From VRUE01 sp963699215 (GTDB taxonomy: Bacteria; Actinomycetota; Thermoleophilia; Solirubrobacterales; 70-9): a DNA stretch of 64,000 nt. How positions within the stretch are numbered: the stretch's first letter is position 1; each line of letters opens with the position of its first letter. The stretch covers positions 1,426,001-1,490,000 of the forward strand of contig OY969422.1 in the NCBI GenBank assembly GCA_963699215.1, read 5' to 3'. The notes beneath the pieces are model-generated. The model saw only the letters and a list, made by a program, of their open reading frames with translations, was not told where the DNA came from and ran no database searches. A program made the translations under genes and the position numbers. This document shows, in pieces, positions 35,782 through 44,183 of this stretch.

Positions 35782-36288
35782 TCAGCGGGCCTGCAGCAGA
35801 CCGAGCGGATGGCGGACCCGAAAGCTGTGGCCCGAGCGCATCTCCTCGCTCCAGCCGGGCCCGTGGCCGTCGCCTTCGTCGCTGGAGGTGTCCCAGCGCA
35901 GGCCGGCGATCACGGCGAAGACGTGTCCGCTGTTGGCGTAGATACGCACCCAGCTCCCCGGCCCACCGCCTCCCCAGCGCATGAAGCCGCGCGAGTCGAG
36001 CGGCGAGTCGAGCAGGCCGGCGGCGTGCAGCACGTAGCTGACCGAGCCCGAGCAGTCATAGCCGCGCGAGTTCCAGTTGCGGTGACCGCCGCCCCAGCGG
36101 TAGGGCCGGTGGCGGATGTGATTGGCGGCGCGGATCATCGCCTTGACCGAAGGCGGGGCCGAAGGAGGCGGCACGGCACGGCCGCTCGGCGTCAGCTTCG
36201 CCGACGGGGTCTTCGCCGTGGCGCTGCCGACCCCGATCGTCACGAAAGCGCAGCAAATCGCGAGAAAGATGTACATGCCCCTGCGCAT
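35782..36288 (-). CDS. NlpC/P60-family cell-wall peptidase, exported
   Basis: 168 residues. A signal peptide (MYIFLAICCAFVTIGVGSATA) is followed by a short Pro/Ser linker and an NlpC/P60 domain: RPYRWGGGHRNW, catalytic Cys in GYDCSGSVSYVLHAAGLL, and the His-containing NSGHVFAVIAGLRWDTS. The family cuts peptide stems of peptidoglycan. The C-terminus (GHSFRVRHPLGLLQAR) closes the domain. ATG at 36288 is taken; an internal ATG at 36276 is also possible. It is divergent from the beta-oxidation enzyme gene across 99 bp. Confidence 0.85.
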   Translation of the reverse strand: MRRGMYIFLAICCAFVTIGVGSATAKTPSAKLTPSGRAVPPPSAPPSVKAMIRAANHIRHRPYRWGGGHRNWNSRGYDCSGSVSYVLHAAGLLDSPLDSRGFMRWGGGGPGSWVRIYANSGHVFAVIAGLRWDTSSDEGDGHGPGWSEEMRSGHSFRVRHPLGLLQAR

Positions 36289-36387
36289 GAAAGACTTCTA
36301 TCGACAGAAACTCCCTAAAAGCTGAGCCCCGTGGTGGCGGTCGGGATATAGCCTTCGCCGGTCCCCGATCTGGAGGAATCGACCGAA

Positions 36388-38388
36388 ATGTTCGTCTCGA
36401 AGGCCGCCGTCGTCGGCGGCGGCACCATGGGCGGTGAGATCGCACAGGCGATCGCCGCCTCCGACATCCCAGTCGTCGTCAAGGACATCGACCGCAAGTT
36501 CGTCGATGCCGCGGTGGAGAAGGCCCGCGCCGTCACCGAGGGCCAGCTCGCCCGCCTGGTCAAGAAGGAGAAGCTGACCCAGGAGCAGGCCGACGCGCGT
36601 CTCGCCGAGATGATGGGCCTGATCTCGGGCACCACCAGCTACGCCGACTTCGGCGACGTCGACTTCGTGGTCGAGGCGGTCCCGGAGAAGATGGAGATCA
36701 AGCAGGCCGTCTTCCGCGAGCTCGACGCCGCCACCCCGGGGCACGCGATCCTCTCCTCCAACACCTCCTCGCTCTCGATCACCGAGATCGGCGAAGCGAC
36801 GCTGCGACCCGACAAGGTGGTCGGCTTCCACTTCTTCTATCCGGCTTCGATCATGCCGCTGGTCGAGGTGATCGCCAGCGACGACACCTCGCAGGAGACC
36901 GCCACCGCCGCCTACAACTTCGCCCAGGCGATCAAGAAGCAGCCGATCGTCTGCGGCGAGGTCCCCGGTTTCGTCGTCAACCGGGTGCTGATGGCGACGA
37001 TGGGTGAGATCTGGCGGGCGCAGGAAGAGCAGGGCCTCTCGCTGAAGGCGATCGACGAGGCGATCACCGCGGCCAAAGCCGCCCCGATGGGTCCCTTCTT
37101 CCTCACCGACCTGCTCGGGCTCGACATCGCGCTGCATACCGCCGAGCACCTGGCCGACTCCTACGGCGAGGGCTTCTACGTCCACAAGGGCCTGCAGGGC
37201 CTGGTCGCCGAGGGCAAGCTCGGCGCCAAGAGCGGCGGCGAGGGCTTCTACAAGGACGGCGAGCAGACCGTCCCCGGCGAGGCCGAGCCCGACGCCGAGG
37301 AGCTGGTCGCGATGTTCGCCGGCCGGGCCCTGATCGAGGCCTGCCTGCTGGTCGAGGAGGGCGTCTGCTCGGTCCGCGACATCGACCTGGGGATGATGAC
37401 CGGGGCCGGGCTCGACCCGCGCAAAGGCATCTTCCCGCCCTTCTGGAAGGCCGACCTGCTCGGACTCGACGCTGTGCTGGAGCAGCTCGGGCGGCTGGAG
37501 GAGAAGTTCGGCGAGCGCTTTGCGGCGCCGGTGACGCTGCGCCGCCTCGTCGCACAGGGGCGGCTCGGGCTGAAATCCGGCCAGGGCTTCTACCCCTACC
37601 CGCAGCCCGACGAGGGCGAGCAGGCCGAGACGGTGAAGCTGGAGACGCGCGGCGACGTCGCGATCGCCTGGCTCGCCAACGCGCCGATGAACGCGATCTC
37701 CCCCGACACGATCCGCGACCTGGGGACGGTCTGGGAGAGGGTGAAGGCTGCAGGCGAGGTCGGGGCGATGGTCGTCGCCTCCTCGATCCCGGTGGTCTTC
37801 TCGGCCGGCGCCGACATCAAGGCCTTCACCCAGATGGACGAGGGGTCCGGCGAGGAGCTGCTCCACGCCGCCCACGCGCTGCTGCGCGACTTCGGCAGCG
37901 ACAGCGTGGCGACGATCGCCGCGGTCAACTCGATCGCCTTCGGCGGCGGCTGCGAGCTGGCGATGGCCTGCGACGTGCGGATCGCCGCCGAGGCCGCCGT
38001 CTTCGGCCAGCCGGAGATCAAGCTGGGGATCGTCCCCGGCTTCGGCGGCACCCAGCGCCTGCCGCGCCTGGTCGGTCCGAACAAAGCGCTGGAGATGAAC
38101 CTGGTCGGCGACGCGATCCTCTCCGGCGAGGCGCTCGAGTTCGGCCTCGTCAATCGCGTCGTCCCCGACCACGAGCTGTTCGAGACGGCGCTGATGTGGG
38201 CGCGCAAGCTGGCCGGCCAGGCGCCGGTCGCCCGCGCGCAGATCAAGACCGCGTCCCACAAGGGCGACCTCGATGAGGGCATCGAGGCCGAGAAGCAGGC
38301 CTTCGCAGCCGCCTTCGCCAGCGAGGACGCCAAGGAGGGAATCGGCGCCTTCTTGGCCAAGCGAACCCCCAAGTGGAGCGGCAAGTAG
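36388..38388 (+). CDS. 3-hydroxyacyl-CoA dehydrogenase / enoyl-CoA hydratase fusion, dehydrogenase first
   Basis: 666 residues. Residues 1-400 are 3-hydroxyacyl-CoA dehydrogenase: AAVVGGGTMGGEIAQAIAA, VEAVPEKMEIKQAVF, SSNTSSLSITEI, VGFHFFYPASIMPLVEVI and GEVPGFVVNRVL. Residues 420-666 are a crotonase domain: FSAGADIKAFTQM, NSIAFGGGCELAMACDVRIA and FGQPEIKLGIVPGFGGTQRLP, with both catalytic-region acids present. FadB/FadJ have the opposite order (hydratase first); the order here matches the enzymes common in archaea and many actinobacteria. It runs two successive steps of beta-oxidation and would work with the thiolase at 6.2 kb. Confidence 0.92.
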   Translation: MFVSKAAVVGGGTMGGEIAQAIAASDIPVVVKDIDRKFVDAAVEKARAVTEGQLARLVKKEKLTQEQADARLAEMMGLISGTTSYADFGDVDFVVEAVPEKMEIKQAVFRELDAATPGHAILSSNTSSLSITEIGEATLRPDKVVGFHFFYPASIMPLVEVIASDDTSQETATAAYNFAQAIKKQPIVCGEVPGFVVNRVLMATMGEIWRAQEEQGLSLKAIDEAITAAKAAPMGPFFLTDLLGLDIALHTAEHLADSYGEGFYVHKGLQGLVAEGKLGAKSGGEGFYKDGEQTVPGEAEPDAEELVAMFAGRALIEACLLVEEGVCSVRDIDLGMMTGAGLDPRKGIFPPFWKADLLGLDAVLEQLGRLEEKFGERFAAPVTLRRLVAQGRLGLKSGQGFYPYPQPDEGEQAETVKLETRGDVAIAWLANAPMNAISPDTIRDLGTVWERVKAAGEVGAMVVASSIPVVFSAGADIKAFTQMDEGSGEELLHAAHALLRDFGSDSVATIAAVNSIAFGGGCELAMACDVRIAAEAAVFGQPEIKLGIVPGFGGTQRLPRLVGPNKALEMNLVGDAILSGEALEFGLVNRVVPDHELFETALMWARKLAGQAPVARAQIKTASHKGDLDEGIEAEKQAFAAAFASEDAKEGIGAFLAKRTPKWSGK

Positions 38389-38426
38389 GGGTTTCGGACC
38401 CGTTCGCCGGGGGCAGGGGACAACCG

Positions 38427-38816
38427 ATGACCGCACCGGCCTTCTACCCGAACCTGCTCTATGCGGATGCCGAGCGTGCGATCGATTGGCTCGAGCGCAC
38501 GCTCGGGTTCGAACGGCGCGAAGTTCACCAGGACGAGGACGGCAACGTCGTCCACGCGGAGGTGGCCCTCGACTCGACGGTGGTGATGCTGGGCACGGCC
38601 GGGGTCGGGCGCGAGCCGTTCCGCAGCCTGCCGGCGGGTGGCTCGCTCGTCTACGTCGCCATCGACGACGTCGATTCGCTCTACGAGCGGGCTCGCGGCG
38701 CCGGTGCCGACATAGCCCTGGAGCTGACCGACACCGACTACGGCTCCCGCGACTTCACGGTCCGCGACCCGGAGGGCACCCTCTGGGCTTTCGGGACCTA
38801 CCGCCCGGCACCCTGA
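38427..38816 (+). CDS. VOC/glyoxalase-like protein
   Basis: 129 residues from ATG at 38427, preceded by AGGGGA; an upstream alternative start at 38373 would overlap the previous gene. The sequence FYPNLLYADAERAIDWLERTLGFERR, HAEVALDSTVVMLG and SRDFTVRDPEGTLWAFGTYRP is the PhnB/glyoxalase-like fold, as in many small bacterial resistance or epimerase-like proteins. One or two metal ligands (His near HAEV, Glu near DPEG) are present, so metal use is possible. No specific substrate is assigned. Confidence 0.85.
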   Translation: MTAPAFYPNLLYADAERAIDWLERTLGFERREVHQDEDGNVVHAEVALDSTVVMLGTAGVGREPFRSLPAGGSLVYVAIDDVDSLYERARGAGADIALELTDTDYGSRDFTVRDPEGTLWAFGTYRPAP

Positions 38817-38835
38817 GAGCCGGCACGGCTCTGAG

Positions 38836-39618
38836 ATGATCCCGCGCGTGAGCGCGCGGGCGCAAGAGCACGAGTCCACAGGGGTGCAGCGGCTGGCGGA
38901 GCTGATTCGCGAGTCCGCGTGCACCGTGGCGCTGACCGGGGCGGGGGTCTCGGTGCCCTCTGGGATTCCGGACTTCAGGACGCCGGAGACGGGGCTGTGG
39001 GAGAACGTCGACCCGATGGAGGTCGCCCATATCGACGTCTTCGAGCGCGACCCCGCCCGCTTCTGGTCCTACTACCGGCCGCGCTTCCACTCGCTCGGCG
39101 ACAAACGGCCGAACGCCGCGCACGAGGCGCTGGCCGAGCTCGAGCGGCGCGGCCTGCTGGCGGGCACGATCACGCAGAACATCGATCGCCTCCACCGCGC
39201 GGCCGGCTCGCGCAACGTGGTCGAGGTGCACGGCTCAATCGCGACCTCGACCTGCCGCGGCTGCGACGCCTCCTACGGGATCGAGGAGGTCGACGCTCTC
39301 TTCGGCGCCGACGGGGTGGCCGCCTGTGCCTCCTGCGGCGGCACGGTGAAGCCCGACGTGGTCCTCTTCGGCGAGATGCTGCCGGAGGCGGCGATGCGGC
39401 AGGCGCAGGAGCTCGCGGCGCGCGCCGAGCTGATGCTCTGCGTGGGCAGCTCGCTCGTCGTGCACCCGGTGGCGGGGCTTCCCGACGTGACCCTTGCCTG
39501 CGGCGGGCGGCTGGCCATAGTCACCAAGAGCGCCACGCCATATGACGATGTCGCGGCGCTGAAGCTGGATGGCGAGGTCGATGAGGAGCTGGGCGCCGTT
39601 CTGGCGGCGCTCGCGTAG
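38836..39618 (+). CDS. cobB: NAD-dependent protein deacylase, Sir2 family
   Basis: 260 residues. Sirtuin motifs: VALTGAGVSVPSGIPDFRT, TQNIDRLHRAAG, VVEVHGS with the catalytic His, four zinc cysteines (CRGC and CASC), KPDVVLFGEMLPE, and the NAD-binding LCVGSSLVVHPVAG. It removes acyl groups from lysines using NAD+. ATG at 38836 gives a short basic lead before the domain. It ends 2 bp before the HAD gene, so these two are surely co-transcribed. The symbol is by family analogy. Confidence 0.88.
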   Translation: MIPRVSARAQEHESTGVQRLAELIRESACTVALTGAGVSVPSGIPDFRTPETGLWENVDPMEVAHIDVFERDPARFWSYYRPRFHSLGDKRPNAAHEALAELERRGLLAGTITQNIDRLHRAAGSRNVVEVHGSIATSTCRGCDASYGIEEVDALFGADGVAACASCGGTVKPDVVLFGEMLPEAAMRQAQELAARAELMLCVGSSLVVHPVAGLPDVTLACGGRLAIVTKSATPYDDVAALKLDGEVDEELGAVLAALA

Positions 39619-39620
39619 CG

Positions 39621-40295
39621 ATGGCAGAGCCGGGCAACGGCGCCCTGGCCGCCCCTGCGGCGGTGGTCTTCGATAACGACGGGCTGCTGCTCGACACCGA
39701 GTCGGTCTGGACGCGGGCCGAGCAGGACCTCTTCGAGCGGCGCGGGCTGGATTTCACCCCCGCCAACAAGCGCGAGCTGGTCGGCACCTCGGCCGAGATC
39801 GCCGGCGCCATCCTCGAGCAGCGCCTCGACGAGCCGGGGCGGGCGGGCGAGCTGATCGAGGAGCTGAACGAGCTGGTCGTAGCCGAGCTCGAGCACGGGG
39901 TGGAGGCGATGGTCGGCGCGCGCGAGCTGTTGCACGCGCTCAAGCAACGCGGAACCCCGATCGGACTCGTCTCCAACTCACCTCTAGTCTTCGTCCGCCG
40001 CTCGCTGGAGATAGCCGGCTTCGAGGACCGCTTCGACGTCGTCCTCAGCGCCCACGAAGTAGCTGCACCCAAGCCATCTCCGGAGCCCTACCTCGAGGCC
40101 TGCCGCCGCCTGAAAGTCGAACCAGGACCTGACGTCGTAGCACTGGAGGACTCACCCACCGGTGTGGCCGCCGCTAGGGCAGCAGGCCTAACCGTGATCG
40201 GCATCCCTTCGCTGGAGGGCATCGCACTTGAGGAAGCCCACCACATAGCCACCTCTCTGCTCGACGACATCGTCGCTCGGCGCCTGTCGCTGTGA
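39621..40295 (+). CDS. HAD-superfamily hydrolase, beta-phosphoglucomutase/GPH-like
   Basis: 224 residues. HAD motif I VFDNDGLLLDTES with the nucleophile Asp and the general acid Asp two residues on, a four-helix cap (residues 25-95), motif II VSNSP, motif III Lys in APKPSPEPYLEA and motif IV LEDSPTGVAAARAAG. This is the subfamily IA (DxDG...ED) group, phosphatases of small sugars and similar. Start 2 bp after the sirtuin stop. The TGA stop is the first codon of the left arm of foldback P2. Confidence 0.87.
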   Translation: MAEPGNGALAAPAAVVFDNDGLLLDTESVWTRAEQDLFERRGLDFTPANKRELVGTSAEIAGAILEQRLDEPGRAGELIEELNELVVAELEHGVEAMVGARELLHALKQRGTPIGLVSNSPLVFVRRSLEIAGFEDRFDVVLSAHEVAAPKPSPEPYLEACRRLKVEPGPDVVALEDSPTGVAAARAAGLTVIGIPSLEGIALEEAHHIATSLLDDIVARRLSL

Positions 40296-40381
40296 GGCGG
40301 GGACACCCCCGAACGGGCGGATACTCAAAACGCCGGGCTAATTAGCCCGGCGTTTGTCCGGGCGGGGGTGTCCCCGCCTCA
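40293..40381 (-). repeat. Structured foldback element P2 (same core as P3)
   Basis: Outer 18-bp perfect inverted repeat: 40293-40310 (TGAGGCGGGGACACCCCC) with 40364-40381. A central 28-bp perfect palindrome at 40328-40355 has half-site AAACGCCGGGC and centre TAATTA. Gap sequences read on the minus strand are GCCCGGAC and TGAGTATCCGCCCGTTC, the same as in P3 (55348-55444) except for one flanking base. Both convergent genes end with TGA inside the arms. Confidence 0.85.
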
Positions 40382-41221
40382 CCCGCGCAAGACGCGCCGA
40401 CGACGGAGGACTCGCTCGCAGGTCTCCAGCAGGTCGGTGACATTGCGCTTGTCATCGGCGGAGAGATCGCCGCGGAGGGCTGCGTTGGCCGCGTTGCCAG
40501 CTTGCTGCCGTCGCTCACCCAGCTCAGCCATGTCCTCCTGATGGCTGGAGTCAGCCAAGGCCCCGTCAAGCTCTATGAGGAGAGCCTCCAGTCCAACTCG
40601 GAGCTGGAGGGCGGCCTCGCGCTGGCGGCCGGCGTCGAGGTCGGCTCGGGCGCGCAGGAGGAGGGTCTCGCAGGCGTCGACGCTCTCGCGGCCGCCGAGG
40701 ACTGCGGCGAGGCGCTCCTGGGGGCGCAGCTCCTCGTCCCGCCGCCGCGACGAGCCGGCACTCCGTGCGTCGACCTCGCGCGCCGCCTCGAAACGGCCGA
40801 CCGCGACCTCCTTGCCGCTGCCGTGGCCGATTCGTACGACGGACGCCCGCTCTGCGCCGAGCTCTGCGCCGAGCGGGTCGGCGCTCGCCACCGCATTCGC
40901 GTGGAGCGCCCGGTTGAGCAGGGCGATCCCGGCGCCGACCGCGGCGTCGGTCGCGTCCTCGGAGGCGATCGTCCCCTCGAGCCAGGCGCCCGCATCCGCG
41001 GCCGACCCGAACGGCTCCTGCGCCCGCACGGCGGTGACCCGGGTCAGGGGCAGCGACGCCGGCTCGTCGCCGAGCGCCGAGTCCTTCGGCCGCCGTCGCC
41101 GTCGCCGCGGGGGTGGCGGAGCACCGGCCGTTTCGACCACGAGCACCCGCTCCCCGTCCTCTTCCCGGGCGAGGTAGCGGCCGTCGGGCACGCCGAGCGC
41201 GCCGGGGAACTCGAACTGCAC
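40379..41221 (-). CDS. Conserved-looking protein of unknown function, Arg-rich centre
   Basis: 280 residues. The start MQFEFPGALGVPDGRYLARE leads to strands (ERVLVVETAG) and an abrupt basic run PPPPRRRRRRPK near residue 40. A long region rich in Ala/Glu/Arg helices follows (SEDATDAAVGAGIALLNRAL, LQLRVGLEALLIELDGAL, DLLETCERVLRRRRVLRG). No family is recognised. Codon usage is like its neighbours and the frame has no rival, so the gene is probably real. It ends inside foldback P2 and lies downstream of the murein enzyme gene on the same strand (49 bp). Confidence 0.6.
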   Translation of the reverse strand: MQFEFPGALGVPDGRYLAREEDGERVLVVETAGAPPPPRRRRRRPKDSALGDEPASLPLTRVTAVRAQEPFGSAADAGAWLEGTIASEDATDAAVGAGIALLNRALHANAVASADPLGAELGAERASVVRIGHGSGKEVAVGRFEAAREVDARSAGSSRRRDEELRPQERLAAVLGGRESVDACETLLLRARADLDAGRQREAALQLRVGLEALLIELDGALADSSHQEDMAELGERRQQAGNAANAALRGDLSADDKRNVTDLLETCERVLRRRRVLRG

Positions 41222-41270
41222 GAATCCGAAGTGCTGGGCCAGAAGACCCGATTCTCCCGAATCTCGGCGC

Positions 41271-43556
41271 TCAGTCGCCGTTGCCGGCGCCGCCCTCGTC
41301 CCGCTGCTTCTCGGCGGGAAGGGCGAACTTGGAGGGCTCGGTCGGCACGTCCGGGTTGTCGATCCGCTCCAGCCGGTCGGTCAGCCGCATCCACTGGTCG
41401 GGTTTGAGCAGCTGCACGAACTGTGCTTCCGCGCCGGCCCCGCCCACGGGGCTGTAGCCGATGTGAACGTGGTCGGCGTGATCGCTCATGGCGAAGCTCG
41501 GACCGCCCAGTTCCTGCAGCGAGATCAGCTCGTCGGGGACCATCGTTCCCTGCAGCTGGAGCACCGTCCTCAGCAGCTCTTCGGTGACCGAGCCCGGGCC
41601 CTGGTGGCCTAGCACCGGCACCCCGTCGATCAGGGCGATGTCGGCCGCGTTGCCAAATGAGTGGTTGGAGATGTTGCCGCTGGTAGTGATGCTGCCATGG
41701 CGGCCGCAGAGCATCGAGGTGATCGTCAGGCGGAATCCCTGGCTGGAGAGGTAGGCGAGCGCGGCCAGCAGGCGGCGGTCGATCTGGCCGGCGCGGATTT
41801 CGAACCGGTCGCAGTCCGATACTTCGATCCGCTCGTCGGCGAGCACGCGGCGCGCCAGCATCTCCTTGGGCAGCAGCAGCACGCCGGCGCCGCTGAGCTT
41901 CGCGGCGAACGGGCTCTTGCCCTTGGCGCGGTAGATCGCCGTCGCCTCGAGCAGCTTCCAGCCGTCGAGGATCGGCTTCGGGTCGATCCGCGGCGCGCCT
42001 TTGCCGGCCGGGCGGATGGCGAAGTTGATGTGGGGGTCGATGCCGTCCTCGCCGGCGCCGATCCGGGCCAGGACGGTCCCAGCTATAACCCTCGACCCGA
42101 CCTTTATGGTTCCATCGGCGCCCCTGGCGGCGGCGCTGTCGACCGCTTCGCTCGTCTGGGCCTGCTCGTGATCCTCGATCCGGTCGGGCAGCGCGTAGAG
42201 ACGCGGGCGAATGTTCTGGCTGTCGACCGGAACCCGCCTCTCCTTGCCGGTCGGCATCACCACGGTGCGCTTGCCGCGGACGATCCGGCCTAGCTTGGCG
42301 TAGGTGAAGCGGTTGCCGTAGGCGTCGCGCAGGACCACGTAGCGGCCGAGCTTCTCCGAGTCGCCCATCTTCACGACCACGCCGTCGTTGACGGCGACGA
42401 CGGGCGCGCCCGCGGCGGCGAAGATGTTGATCCCGCGGCGGGTCGGCGAGGAGGAGATCACCTCGGCGGCGTTGCCGTACTCCTCCCGCGTCTGCGGCGT
42501 CGCTTTGCTCAGCGCCGCCCGGGCCGAGATGTCGTCGGCGTAGCGCGCGTCGGCGGCGACTGGGAAGTGGGCGCCCTCGGTCAGCCCGGTCAGCGAGCCG
42601 ACCAGGTCGGTCGGTAGCTTGCCGTAGGCGCGCGCGTAGAGCAGCACCTCCTGCACGTACCAGTCGGCGTGGTTGTAGGCGAAGATCGCGTCGTAGAGGT
42701 TCTCCCTGCCGCCCGCCACGTCCAGGTAGTGGGCGGCGGCGCAGATCGCGTCGACCGGGTTGTAGGGATCCTCGCGGCCGTCGCCGTTGGCGTCGAGGCC
42801 GTAGGCCTCCCAGGAGGAGGGGATGAACTGCATCCAGCCCATCGCCCCGGCGCTGGAGACGTTGAGGTTGGTGCCGAACGCGGTCTCGATTTTGTTGATC
42901 GAGGCCAGCACCTCCCAGGGAATGCCGTACTCGGCGCCGCAGGCCTGATAGATCGGCAGCAGGAAGGGCGGGATCTCGAAGGAGTCGATGACGAAGTTGG
43001 GGACGCCGATCGGCGCCGGGCCGAAGGGGGCGATCGTCGTCGTCGGGTTGGCGCTCGTAGGTGCCCCCCCGTTGCCGAACTGCGAGCCGCCGTCCGGTCC
43101 ATCCTCCTGCGGCTGGTCGCCGGCGGTGGCGCGTGGGGCACTGACCCCGCCGCTCCCTCCGGTCTGGGGGGCGCCGAGGGCCTGGTTCTGCTGGACGCCG
43201 TCCGTCGTCTCGACGGCTTCGGCAGCGGCGAGTCCGTCGCCGCTCTCGATCTCGTCGGTGGGCTGCGGTCGCGTGACGCTCGGCGCTCCGGCCTGGGCCG
43301 GGGCCTCCTCGTCGGCGTCGGAGCTCGATTCGCAGTCGGCGTCTTCGAGGTCGACCAGGCCGTCCCCGTCGTCGTCCGCTTGGTTGGCGCAGGCGGGCGG
43401 CTGCGGGGAGGGGAGGGCCGGGGCGGTGGCGAGCCCGTTGACCGTCTGGCCGTCGCCGAGGCCGGTCGAGGGTTCGGCGCCCGCCATGCCGACGCCGAGC
43501 GCGGTCGCGACCGCGAATCCGGCCAGGGCTATGGTCAGTGCGAGCCTCTGTCTCAT
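41271..43556 (-). CDS. Secreted multidomain murein enzyme: SLT, degenerate LytM, M15-like
   Basis: 761 residues with a signal peptide (LTIALAGFAVATALGVGMAGA). A Ca-binding-like loop (NQADDDGDGLVDLEDADC) and a Ser/Gly/Pro linker precede a lytic transglycosylase domain (CGAEYGIPWEVLASINKIE with catalytic Glu, SSAGAMGWMQFIPSSWE). Next is a LytM/M23-like domain (RRGINIFAAAGAPVVAVNDG, DPHINFAIRPAG), in which the usual HxxxD and HxH zinc motifs are changed (no first His; HxN), so it is probably inactive. The last domain shows SNHSFGNAADIALI and HADHVHIGY, close to the zinc motifs of M15 D,D-peptidases. It would cut or bind peptidoglycan outside the cell. Order and degenerate centre are unusual. Confidence 0.85.
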   Translation of the reverse strand: MRQRLALTIALAGFAVATALGVGMAGAEPSTGLGDGQTVNGLATAPALPSPQPPACANQADDDGDGLVDLEDADCESSSDADEEAPAQAGAPSVTRPQPTDEIESGDGLAAAEAVETTDGVQQNQALGAPQTGGSGGVSAPRATAGDQPQEDGPDGGSQFGNGGAPTSANPTTTIAPFGPAPIGVPNFVIDSFEIPPFLLPIYQACGAEYGIPWEVLASINKIETAFGTNLNVSSAGAMGWMQFIPSSWEAYGLDANGDGREDPYNPVDAICAAAHYLDVAGGRENLYDAIFAYNHADWYVQEVLLYARAYGKLPTDLVGSLTGLTEGAHFPVAADARYADDISARAALSKATPQTREEYGNAAEVISSSPTRRGINIFAAAGAPVVAVNDGVVVKMGDSEKLGRYVVLRDAYGNRFTYAKLGRIVRGKRTVVMPTGKERRVPVDSQNIRPRLYALPDRIEDHEQAQTSEAVDSAAARGADGTIKVGSRVIAGTVLARIGAGEDGIDPHINFAIRPAGKGAPRIDPKPILDGWKLLEATAIYRAKGKSPFAAKLSGAGVLLLPKEMLARRVLADERIEVSDCDRFEIRAGQIDRRLLAALAYLSSQGFRLTITSMLCGRHGSITTSGNISNHSFGNAADIALIDGVPVLGHQGPGSVTEELLRTVLQLQGTMVPDELISLQELGGPSFAMSDHADHVHIGYSPVGGAGAEAQFVQLLKPDQWMRLTDRLERIDNPDVPTEPSKFALPAEKQRDEGGAGNGD

Positions 43557-43805
43557 CCGATGACGCCTCTACTCCCTGCCTGCACGGGCATGGCGCTACC
43601 CGTCGCCTCCATCCACTCCCCATGCATGAAGCACGCCCACGCTACTGGCTCGCGCGGAGGCGCGCAATGCGCTGCGGCGCCCCCCAACATGCCCTTAATC
43701 AATGACGGTCCCATGCCTGTGGGGCGGCAGCATTTCAGCCGATCCGGATGCGCTCGTTAAGAACCTGTTTCAACCTGGGGACGTCGAATCTCTAAGGTGT
43801 CCGCG

Positions 43806-44144
43806 ATGAGCATCGAGGACGACGACCAAGACGGCCTGCGAGCGCGCAGCGAGCAGGCGATCGGCGAGCTCGCGCAGGCGCTGCTCGACAGCCAGGTGCT
43901 GGAGAACGCCGTGGCCGCGGCCTTCGGCGCCCGCGAGAAGGCACTGGAGGCGCAGCAGGCCGCGATGGCGGCGCTCAACCTGCCCTCGGCCGGCGACGTC
44001 GAGCGGCTCGAGCGCCGCCTGCGCTCCGTCTCACAGCGGCTCGACGAGGTCGAGGACGAGATCGACCGGGTGGCGCGCGAGATCGGCAGCCTGCGGCGTC
44101 AGCTCGCCGCCGAGCGCCGCGCGGAGCGAGCCCCCGAGGGCTGA
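43806..44144 (+). CDS. Small coiled-coil protein
   Basis: 112 residues from ATG 43806. After an acidic start (MSIEDDDQDGL), the rest is helical with heptads (RSEQAIGELAQALLDSQVLE, FGAREKALEAQQAAMAALNL, VERLERRLRSVSQRLDEVED, IDRVAREIGSLRRQLAAERR). Length and 'LNLPSAGDVERLERRL' are reminiscent of phasin-like or PHA-granule proteins, but that is a weak resemblance. The 249-bp spacer upstream holds no gene I can support. It converges with the nucleoside phosphorylase gene over a hairpin. Confidence 0.68.
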   Translation: MSIEDDDQDGLRARSEQAIGELAQALLDSQVLENAVAAAFGAREKALEAQQAAMAALNLPSAGDVERLERRLRSVSQRLDEVEDEIDRVAREIGSLRRQLAAERRAERAPEG

Positions 44145-44154
44145 ACCAGGCTCA

Positions 44155-44183
44155 ACTCTCACCCTTGACTTTAGGTTGAGAGT
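44155..44183. terminator. Bidirectional hairpin between coiled-coil and phosphorylase genes
   Basis: Stem ACTCTCACCC / GGTTGAGAGT with one mismatch and a 9-base loop. It spans the gap between the two convergent stops (44144 and 44171), and the minus-strand TAA is in the loop. Confidence 0.6.

Noticed and set aside
35782..36288. A c-di-AMP (ydaO-type) riboswitch upstream of the NlpC/P60 gene
   Set aside because: The upstream spacer to the divergent gene is only 99 bp and lacks the conserved elements of that class.
43557..43805. A small gene or RNA in the 249-bp spacer before the coiled-coil gene
   Set aside because: No frame with a ribosome site, no strong hairpin and no recognised RNA motif; it probably holds only the promoters of the two divergent genes.
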